Below are positions 58,341 through 63,866 of a stretch of 63,866 nucleotides of DNA, piece by piece. How positions within the stretch are numbered: position 1 is the stretch's first letter; each line of letters begins with the position of its first letter. The DNA comes from Nonomuraea cavernae (GTDB lineage Bacteria > Actinomycetota > Actinomycetes > Streptosporangiales > Streptosporangiaceae): positions 1 through 63,866 of the forward strand of contig NZ_BMNH01000038.1 in NCBI RefSeq assembly GCF_014646355.1, written 5' to 3'. The position numbers and the translations under genes are program-made. The notes beneath the pieces were generated by a model. It worked only from the letters and a program-made list of their open reading frames with translations. It did no database searches and was not told the origin of the DNA.

Positions 58341-59675
58341 ATGGCGAAGGGCTTGGGCCGGGAGAGGGTCCGGGAGCTGCTCGGGCTCGCCGTTTGGGAG
58401 GTCGAGCTCGCGGTCGAGACCGGTCTGCTCAGACGCCTCCCCGATCGCACCTTCGACCCCGTCTCCGTCAACACGGCACAAGCCGACCTGGAGCTCTTTT
58501 GGCGACTTCTCGCCGCCGAGCGTCGCTGCAACGCCACCGAGGCGGCGGCCAGGCTGGGGATCTCGGCTGAGTCCTTCAGACGGATCGCGGCCGTCGCGGG
58601 CCTGGTTCCCTTGGTCACTCGGGAGATCAAGAAGTACGGCAGGGCTCTGACCGTTGGCTATTACCGCGCGGCGGATGTCGATGCGCTGGCCGATCACGCC
58701 CGCGCCGATACCGAGCTGCGCGCCGTCGCCCGGGCGGTCGCTCGTTCCGAAGCAGCCAAGAAAGCCGCCCTGACCCGCAGAGCCAACCTCGCCCGGGCCA
58801 CAGAGGCCCGCGCGGAAGTCGAGGACACAAGGCCGGCTCCTGATGCGGATCCGATTCGGGTCCTTCTTTGGACAGCGGCCGTGATGGCCGCCGCCGGCGT
58901 CTGGCCTGGACCGCTCCGACTCCTCCGCCGCCTCTCGGACCGGCGCGTCGATCCGCTGGTCCTGACTTTGCGTGAAGCCCGTCTTCCTCGTGCGGAGCTG
59001 GAGGTGATGCTCGCCGAGCTCGCCGAAAGATCCGTTGAGCTGATCGGGCTCCTGGTCCCGCCTGCGGCTGGGGAGCGAGAGCTGGGCGTCCCGGTCGCCA
59101 TGCTCCCCGCTGATCTGCCCCGGTTCGGAGATCACCTGCTGGCTCCCTTCCTACAAGAGGTGGTCTCCTCACCGCCGTCGTGGCTGCTGGAAGCACGAGC
59201 GGATCGCGAGCTGGAAGACGCCGCTCACAGGCAGGCCCGTCGTGCCATCGAAGAGGCCTATCGGCGGCGGACAGCGGCGCAGGCCGCTGTCGAGGAGGCC
59301 GTCCGCGTGGCATCCAGGCTGTCCGACGAGACCGTGGCGGAGATCTTCGGCCTGTCCGTCGAGGTGATCCGGCTGCTTCGCCCGAAGAGTGGCCGCTGGT
59401 CAGCCGAGCTGGTCGCACAGTTGTTCCGGCATTCTCCGCCGTGGCTGCGGGATGAGACCGCGGCCCGTATGGAGATCGACCGCCGCCGTCGGGCCGCCGT
59501 CACCCAAGCTCGGCGGCGGGCGGCCACTCGGCTCTCCTGGCGCCGACACTGGGCTGAGGCGTTCGGTGTTCCCCTCGAATGCGTCCCGGAGGTGATCGGA
59601 CGGCCCACTCCTGGAGCGATTGAGGCCGCCAGGCGAGACCCGCCCCGCTGGGCGCGCAAGGAGACGCCCGGTTGA
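58341..59675 (+). CDS. Uncharacterised 444-aa HTH protein
   Basis: Family not recognised. A helix-turn-helix-like motif lies at about 65-90 (CNATEAAARLGISAESFRRIAAVAG) and a second one near 340 (SDETVAEIFGLSVEVIRLL). The region around 160-300 has Leu-rich helical repeats. Long basic/Arg-rich helices end the protein (RRRRAAVTQARRRAATRLSWRRH). GC-biased codons and a good ribosome site (GGAGGTGA) before ATG 58341 support it. It may be a DNA- or RNA-binding regulator. Confidence 0.72.
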   Translation: MAKGLGRERVRELLGLAVWEVELAVETGLLRRLPDRTFDPVSVNTAQADLELFWRLLAAERRCNATEAAARLGISAESFRRIAAVAGLVPLVTREIKKYGRALTVGYYRAADVDALADHARADTELRAVARAVARSEAAKKAALTRRANLARATEARAEVEDTRPAPDADPIRVLLWTAAVMAAAGVWPGPLRLLRRLSDRRVDPLVLTLREARLPRAELEVMLAELAERSVELIGLLVPPAAGERELGVPVAMLPADLPRFGDHLLAPFLQEVVSSPPSWLLEARADRELEDAAHRQARRAIEEAYRRRTAAQAAVEEAVRVASRLSDETVAEIFGLSVEVIRLLRPKSGRWSAELVAQLFRHSPPWLRDETAARMEIDRRRRAAVTQARRRAATRLSWRRHWAEAFGVPLECVPEVIGRPTPGAIEAARRDPPRWARKETPG

Positions 59676-59763
59676 CGAAGACCGGCTGACCGGAGTGCTT
59701 GAACATCGCGATCTTGGGGTCGGGGCCCGGCGCCGCACCCGCGTGTCCAGGCGGCGGGGTGGG

Positions 59764-60150
59764 TCAGCGGCGACGGGACGCGCAGATCACGCAGGTCTTG
59801 ACGGCCGGCAGGACCTTCAGGCGCTCGAAGGGAATGCGTTGCCCGCACCTCGCGCAGGTCCCGTAGGTGCCATCGCGTAGCCGCTCGGAAGCGAGGTCCA
59901 GCTCGGTGAGGTGAGTCAGGGCCTGATCGAGAAGGGCCTGGACGTGGGCCCGCTCGAACGCCGTGGACGTGCCCTCGGGGTCGTGCTCGTCGTCGGAGGC
60001 CGTCAGCGCCGACGATGTGACGATCTCGTCCCGGTCGCGGCCCAGCAGGGCGGCGCGGGCCGTGGTCCTGCGACGGTCGGCGTCGAGCAGGTCTCGTATG
60101 GTCGCCTGCTCGGAGGGGGAAAGCGCGGCGTCCCGATGGTGTTCGGTCAT
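59764..60150 (-). CDS. DksA/TraR-family zinc-finger protein
   Basis: 128 aa. Central coiled-coil region (AFERAHVQALLDQALTHLTEL) and C-terminal zinc finger GTYGTCARCGQRIPFERLKVLPA, then TCVICASRRR (C4). Actinomycete members bind RNA polymerase in place of DksA/GreA-like factors; TraR-type control of transcription is inferred. ATG 60150 overlaps the decayed acyl-CoA dehydrogenase by 4 bp. Confidence 0.9.
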   Translation of the reverse strand: MTEHHRDAALSPSEQATIRDLLDADRRRTTARAALLGRDRDEIVTSSALTASDDEHDPEGTSTAFERAHVQALLDQALTHLTELDLASERLRDGTYGTCARCGQRIPFERLKVLPAVKTCVICASRRR

Positions 60151-61018
60151 GACGGCTCCTCACCTTCCCTGCCAGAGTATTCGCAGCCCTTCCCCGGAGA
60201 TCCCTGAACGGTCCTGCTCACGGCCCCAGGGCGAAGAGCGTCCAGGATTCGTCCGGAGCCAGGCCGGCCAGACGTCACGTGATTGAGTGCGAGCCGCACC
60301 ATCGTCTCCTGGCGTACGTCGAGCGTCCGGCCGGAGTCCAGGGTGTGTTCCGTGTCGTCCCACGTCGCGTGCACCAGCGCTTTCGCCGCGCGGAACGTCG
60401 CCTCGGCGCGGGCGAAGTCGGCGTGGAAGGCGTCACTGCCGGCGATCTGGCCCGGCCGCCCGGCCCGCGCCTCCGCGTAGCGGATCAGCTCGTCGAGTAA
60501 CCGGCGGCCGACCCCGAGTGCCCAGGCGGAGTGGCAGATCAGCGCCTGGTCGAGCACGCCGAGCCGGTAGATCGCGCCGCCGCGCAACGGCTCGTTCTGG
60601 GCGAAGACGTGCGTCTGGGACTCTGGTACGAAGGCGCCGTCGATGGAGTAGTCGATGCTGCCTGTCGCGCGCAGGCCCAGGACGTCCCAGTTGCCGAGCA
60701 TCGTGACGTCCTCGATCCGGGTGATGAAGATCCGGACACGGCCTGGTCGCCCAGGTAGGCGCCGGTCGTGCCGTTCTCCAGCGTGGTGGCCATGACGACC
60801 CACCCCGTTGAAGGGTCGGCGTAGGAGAGTTCCTCGAAGACGGCGATCAGCTCGCTCGGGGAAAGCTTGGCGCCGCCCAGCGGCACAGGCACCCAGATAC
60901 CGAAAGGCCCTGCCTCGTGCAGGGCGTCCACGACAGTGGCGGTGAGTCTGCCCTGCAGGTAGCTCGTCCACAGCCTGGACGAGCTCCTACGCGGTGGGCG
61001 AGGGTGTGTTAACGGCAC
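60147..61018 (-). pseudogene. Acyl-CoA dehydrogenase with internal deletion and frameshift
   Basis: The N-terminal frame (GTG 61018) encodes EAGPFGIWVPVPLGGAKLSP, FEELSYADPSTGWVV and GAYLGDQAV. Near 60740 it jumps to another frame that continues RIFITRIEDVTMLGNWDVLG, ATGSIDYSIDGAFVPE, SAWALGVGRRLLDEL and RQETMVRLALNHVT. About 70 residues of the beta domain that should lie between are missing, and the end after ALNHVT is replaced by unrelated sequence. Non-functional. Confidence 0.8.
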
Positions 61019-61029
61019 TGAACTCGTGG

Positions 61030-61968
61030 TTACCTGAACAGGTCCTGGAGGCTCTCGGCGGTCACCGCGCGGGTGGCCCAGGTTTCGAGCTGGTCCAGGT
61101 TGGTGCAGGCGGCGATCTGGGTGCGTGTGTCATCTGGGACGTCGAGACCGCGGGCTTCCAGTAGGAGCAGCACCAGCCTGGCGGCCTCTTCGGCCTTGCC
61201 TTCGGCCTTGCCTTCCGCTTTTCCTTCCGCTTTGCCTTCAGCCTTGCCCTCGGCTTTGCCTATGGTTTGGCCTTCTTCGAGGCCGCGGCCGTAGTGTTCG
61301 CGGGCGAAGGGGCTGTACACGGGCCAGGCGGTGGACGTCATGATCTCCTCCATGAGTCGCCGGATGTCGGGCGAGGCCATGCTGTAAGCGTATTCATAGT
61401 ACTTCGGAGCGTGTTCGTCGTGCAGTTCGGCCAACGCCATGGCGAACGCCTCGATGACCTTGCGATCGCGGCCGTGGACCATGACCGCCATGGCCGAAAG
61501 CCCTGGGTGGGCTGCGGCCTGGTGGGGGTCGGTGATGGCCGGAATGCCGTCCGGCCCGAGCGCCTGGGCCTGGAGGCGGTAGCCGGTCAGGCCGGAGTTG
61601 ATCGGTTGTGCGTAGTGGGCGGCGGTCCCACGGTCGGGACAGATGACCAGGACCGTGACGTCACAGCCCAGCAGCAGCCACAGGGCGGCGGCGTAGCGGG
61701 CGAGCTGCCGGGGATCCTTGGACTTGTCCTGCTGGATCTCCACGATGATCGCGTGTGCGGGGCTTTGTGGCGGCCCCAGGACGAGGACCAGGTCGGCCGC
61801 GAAGTCGTCCGAGGTGCGAGTGTTGAATGAGTTGTCTTCCAGTCGGATCAGCGGAGTCGCGGGTAGCTCCACCCCCATGAGGTCGCGCAAGATCTCCACC
61901 GCCAGCTGGGGGCGGTCGCTGATCAACTGGATGAGGGCATCATGTCGGGGGGATGGCATGTCGCTCAT
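61030..61968 (-). CDS. Rpn-like PD-(D/E)xK nuclease / DUF4351-type protein with GKAE repeats
   Basis: 312 aa. N-terminal core FAADLVLVLGPPQSPAHAIIVEIQQDKS is the Rpn-type nuclease site (D...ExQ), with YAAALWLLLGCDVTVLVICPD next. The C-terminal third has GKAE repeated six times (about 235-258), then a helical tail. Such proteins are called putative transposase/recombination-promoting nucleases and are often phage- or island-associated. Repeat number is encoded by 12-bp units and could vary. Start ATG 61968, or 61959 three codons in. Confidence 0.78.
   Translation of the reverse strand: MSDMPSPRHDALIQLISDRPQLAVEILRDLMGVELPATPLIRLEDNSFNTRTSDDFAADLVLVLGPPQSPAHAIIVEIQQDKSKDPRQLARYAAALWLLLGCDVTVLVICPDRGTAAHYAQPINSGLTGYRLQAQALGPDGIPAITDPHQAAAHPGLSAMAVMVHGRDRKVIEAFAMALAELHDEHAPKYYEYAYSMASPDIRRLMEEIMTSTAWPVYSPFAREHYGRGLEEGQTIGKAEGKAEGKAEGKAEGKAEGKAEEAARLVLLLLEARGLDVPDDTRTQIAACTNLDQLETWATRAVTAESLQDLFR
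61189..61260 (-). repeat. Six 12-bp tandem repeats encoding GKAE
   Basis: Units start at 61189, 61201, 61213, 61225, 61237 and 61249; consensus on the + strand TTCGGCCTTGCC with 1-4 differences. In-frame, so slippage changes protein length by 4 residues without loss of function. Confidence 0.9.
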
Positions 61969-62100
61969 TGTGACACAGTAATCGCTGTGCGTGAGGTCAA
62001 GTGTCATGGCCCGTCGGCGCCTTGATGATCGCGGTGGACGCCTCACCGGTGGGTGGGCGCATCGGGGGCCGGTCGTGTCGCGCTCGCCGAGATAACGCCG

Positions 62101-63366
62101 TCACAGGACCGGCTGCGGGGTCCGTCCGGGCTCGACCGCCGCCGACAGGTCCGTACGGAGCGCGTACGGGATGAACGCGGCCAGGATGGCGACGGCGAGC
62201 ACGGTGGCGATGACGAACACCGTTCGCACGCCCCAGAGTTCGGCCGCCAGGCCGGCCAGGGCGGCGCCGGCGGGGATGACGCCCCAGCTGAGCACGCGCG
62301 AGGCGGCGTAGACGCGGCCGAGAAGGTGGGGCGGTGACAGGTTCTGCCGGATGGTGGCGACCAGGATGCGCCAGACGCTGGAGCCTGCCCCGGCGACCAC
62401 CGCGCCCGCGACCACGGTCCACACCGGGCCGTCCGCTGCCACGGGGGCCACCAGCAGGACGGTGCCGGCGGCATCGGCGATCAGCAGCCTGGTCACGCCG
62501 AACCTGCGGCGCAGCCGCTCCACCACCGTCGACGCGAGCAGGCCGCCGACGGCCATCGCGGTCAGCACGAGCCCGTACTGCGCCGTGCTGAGCCCGAGCG
62601 GGCCGGGGGAGACCGCGTACACGACGAGCAGGGCGGTCGCCACGGCCCAGGGGATGTTCATGGCGGCGGTGAAGAGAGTCAGGGTCCGCACGACCGGCTG
62701 CCGCCAGAGGTGGCGGAAGCCCGCGACCACTCCGTCGCTCGCGGCGTGTGCCGCGGCCACCCCGCCGCTCGCGGTGCGTGCCGCGGCGAGCGGGCGGCGC
62801 AGCGTCATCGCGAGGACGCCGGCGACGGCCAGTACGTAGAGCGCCGCGCTCGCGCCGGTGGCCAGCGCGAGGGTGGCCGCGGCCAGCAGGCCCGCGAGGG
62901 GCGGACCGGCGAGCTGGTTGGTCAGGTTGATGGTCGCCTCGATGCGGGCGTTGGCCCGGTTGCGGACGGCGGGCTCGGCGACCATCGGGATGGTCGCCGT
63001 CAGCGCGGTGTCGACGAGGGTCTCGGCGGCGCCGAGCAGCACGGCCCCGGCGAGGATGAGCGGCAGCGACAGCGTGCCGGTGAGGTGGGCCGCGGTGAGG
63101 CCGGCCAGTACGAGGGCGCGGATCACGTTGACGCCGATGAGGACCGTGCGACGGTCGACGCGGTCGACGATCCAGCCGGCGTGCAGCCCGAAGACCGGCC
63201 AGGCCAGCGTCAGCGCCGCGGTGACGGCGGCGACCCCGCCGGGGGACGCGTCGACGGCGAGGGCCAGCAGCGGGAGCACGAACAGCGCCATGCCGTCGCC
63301 CAGGTTCGCGGCGCCGGTGCCGAACCACAGCGCGTTGAACGGGCGGCCGAGTGGGATGGGGCGCAT
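62101..63366 (-). CDS. MFS exporter
   Basis: 421 aa, about 12 membrane helices. Motif A-like segment GWIVDRVDRRTVLIGVNVIRA lies between helices 2 and 3. Resembles macrolide/drug MFS exporters (MefA-like, enterobactin-exporter fold). Divergent from the CGNR regulator with two operator dyads between them, so it is probably repressed until a toxic ligand appears. ATG 63366 is preceded by AGGTAAG. Confidence 0.92.
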   Translation of the reverse strand: MRPIPLGRPFNALWFGTGAANLGDGMALFVLPLLALAVDASPGGVAAVTAALTLAWPVFGLHAGWIVDRVDRRTVLIGVNVIRALVLAGLTAAHLTGTLSLPLILAGAVLLGAAETLVDTALTATIPMVAEPAVRNRANARIEATINLTNQLAGPPLAGLLAAATLALATGASAALYVLAVAGVLAMTLRRPLAAARTASGGVAAAHAASDGVVAGFRHLWRQPVVRTLTLFTAAMNIPWAVATALLVVYAVSPGPLGLSTAQYGLVLTAMAVGGLLASTVVERLRRRFGVTRLLIADAAGTVLLVAPVAADGPVWTVVAGAVVAGAGSSVWRILVATIRQNLSPPHLLGRVYAASRVLSWGVIPAGAALAGLAAELWGVRTVFVIATVLAVAILAAFIPYALRTDLSAAVEPGRTPQPVL

Positions 63367-63381
63367 GACGGTTCTTACCTT

Positions 63382-63448
63382 TCAAATGGAGTTGATCGGT
63401 CGTAGCCTGGCGTCTACCGGACTGACCTGTCAACGGCATTTGATCGGT
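63382..63448. promoter_or_regulatory. Two TCAA-N6-TTGATCGGT operators
   Basis: TCAA-ATGGAG-TTGATCGGT (63382-63400) and TCAA-CGGCAT-TTGATCGGT (63430-63448). Same orientation, 48 bp apart; one sits directly before the MFS gene's ribosome site, the other 17 bp before the CGNR start. Likely binding sites for the CGNR regulator. Confidence 0.7.
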
Positions 63449-63465
63449 GAGATAGTGGTGTGGTG

Positions 63466-63866
63466 ATGGATGTCGAGCTGGTTGGCAACGCGCTCTGCCT
63501 GGACTTCGCCAACACCGTCAACGCCCGTCCGGTGGCGCGGAGCGACTGGCTGGCCGGCGAGGAGGAGGCTTGTATCTGGGCCCGCGCCGCGGGGCATCCG
63601 ATCGAGGACGCGGCCGGGCTCGCGGCCGCGTTGCCTGCCGCGCGGGAGCTCCGGGAGGCGGTGTTCCGGGTGTTCCAGCCGCTCGCGCACGGCGAGCGGC
63701 CACCGCGCGCGGACCTGGACGCCGTCGCCGTCGTTCACGCCGATGGCGTCACGCGCGGCCACCTCGCCGCCGGGCCGAGCGCCGCCGGGCCGAGCGCCGC
63801 TGGGCCGAGCGCCGCTGGGCCGAGCGCCGCTGGGCCGAGCGCCGCTGGGCCGAGCGCCGCTGGGCC
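63466..63866 (+). CDS. CGNR zinc-finger regulator, N-terminal part (cut by window end)
   Basis: At least 133 aa from ATG 63466 (GTG 63463 possible). The opening ELVGNALCLDFANTVNARPV is the ABATE/stress-response domain of CGNR proteins; the CGNR zinc finger would follow beyond the window. From 63766 a GPSAA repeat begins in frame and continues to the edge. Paired with the divergent MFS exporter through shared operators. Confidence 0.85.
   Translation, partial: MDVELVGNALCLDFANTVNARPVARSDWLAGEEEACIWARAAGHPIEDAAGLAAALPAARELREAVFRVFQPLAHGERPPRADLDAVAVVHADGVTRGHLAAGPSAAGPSAAGPSAAGPSAAGPSAAGPSAAG
63766..63866 (+). repeat. 15-bp tandem repeats encoding GPSAA
   Basis: Consensus GCCGCTGGGCCGAGC; six full units (63766, 63781, 63796, 63811, 63826, 63841) plus 11 bases of a seventh at the edge. 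The first two units have C for T. Late units are identical, so the array has expanded recently and runs past the window. Confidence 0.95.

Noticed and set aside
1..63866. tRNA, rRNA or phage integrase genes
   Set aside because: Looked for cloverleaf-like and integrase signatures; none recognised by eye. A tRNA scan would settle this.

Overview
The window is high-GC actinomycete DNA: nearly every gene has G or C at third codon positions, GTG starts are common, and the gene families are typical of Streptosporangiales/Streptomycetales (WhiJ-like XRE/DUF397/ATPase set, ECF41 sigma factor, PucR, GbsR, CGNR, EVE-type McrB). A Nonomuraea or Streptosporangium-like chromosome is my best guess, an inference from gene content only. 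No rRNA, tRNA, CRISPR array, replication origin or biosynthetic mega-gene was seen. The content looks like accessory chromosomal arm: regulators with one or two enzymes, exporters, small secreted proteins, defence and toxin loci, and many decayed genes.

Layout. 0-0.25 kb: right end of an IS200/IS605-type element with a TnpB omega-RNA-like 3' end, followed by the tail of a possibly interrupted gene. 0.25-14.8 kb: bacterioferritin, a Cys/Arg/Trp-rich mini-peptide coupled to an ABC exporter, an unknown 523-aa protein, secreted PhoX-like and SGNH hydrolases, PucR and GbsR regulators with hydrolases, chorismate mutase, PPK2, and a large GHKL-ATPase/nuclease-like protein. 14.8-18.3 kb: a complete class I P450 operon (P450, 3Fe-4S ferredoxin, ferredoxin reductase, LysR). 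18.4-23.3 kb: small secreted proteins, including a 29-aa ORF that is almost only a signal peptide, and TetR/DUF998 with paired operators. 23.2-33.4 kb: defence-type region with McrC-McrB (EVE-like sensor), an unknown protein convergent with a DUF488 protein, a pentapeptide-repeat membrane protein and its decayed partial copy, MerR/aldo-keto reductase with a textbook 19-bp-spacer promoter, and an HNH nuclease. 33.4-35.5 kb: WhiJ-like developmental regulator set.

35.5-41.3 kb: decayed genes, DinB, ECF41 sigma factor with its carboxymuconolactone decarboxylase partner, and a membrane protein/XRE/oxidoreductase operon. 41.3-44.2 kb: a probable type VII-secreted ADP-ribosyltransferase toxin, a candidate immunity protein made of two internal repeats, and WXG-like partners, one of them a shrunken copy carrying the same promoter box. 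44.4-50 kb: hydrolase, APH/kinase fusion, small membrane proteins and a cupin. 50-53.7 kb: heterodimeric ABC exporter with one degenerate ATP site. 53.9-57.7 kb: VOC protein, a frameshifted gene, and an operon of a 15-cysteine protein, a Tat-exported protein and a MauE/DoxX membrane protein, then a short secreted peptide. 57.8-63.9 kb: more decayed genes, DksA/TraR, an Rpn-like nuclease with GKAE repeats, and an MFS exporter divergent from a CGNR regulator that has a growing GPSAA repeat and is cut by the window end.

The most promising material for new biology is the ADP-ribosyltransferase toxin locus, the 15-Cys/Tat/MauE operon, the signal-peptide-only ORF, the mini-peptide coupled to an exporter, and the unknown/DUF488 pair beside McrBC.
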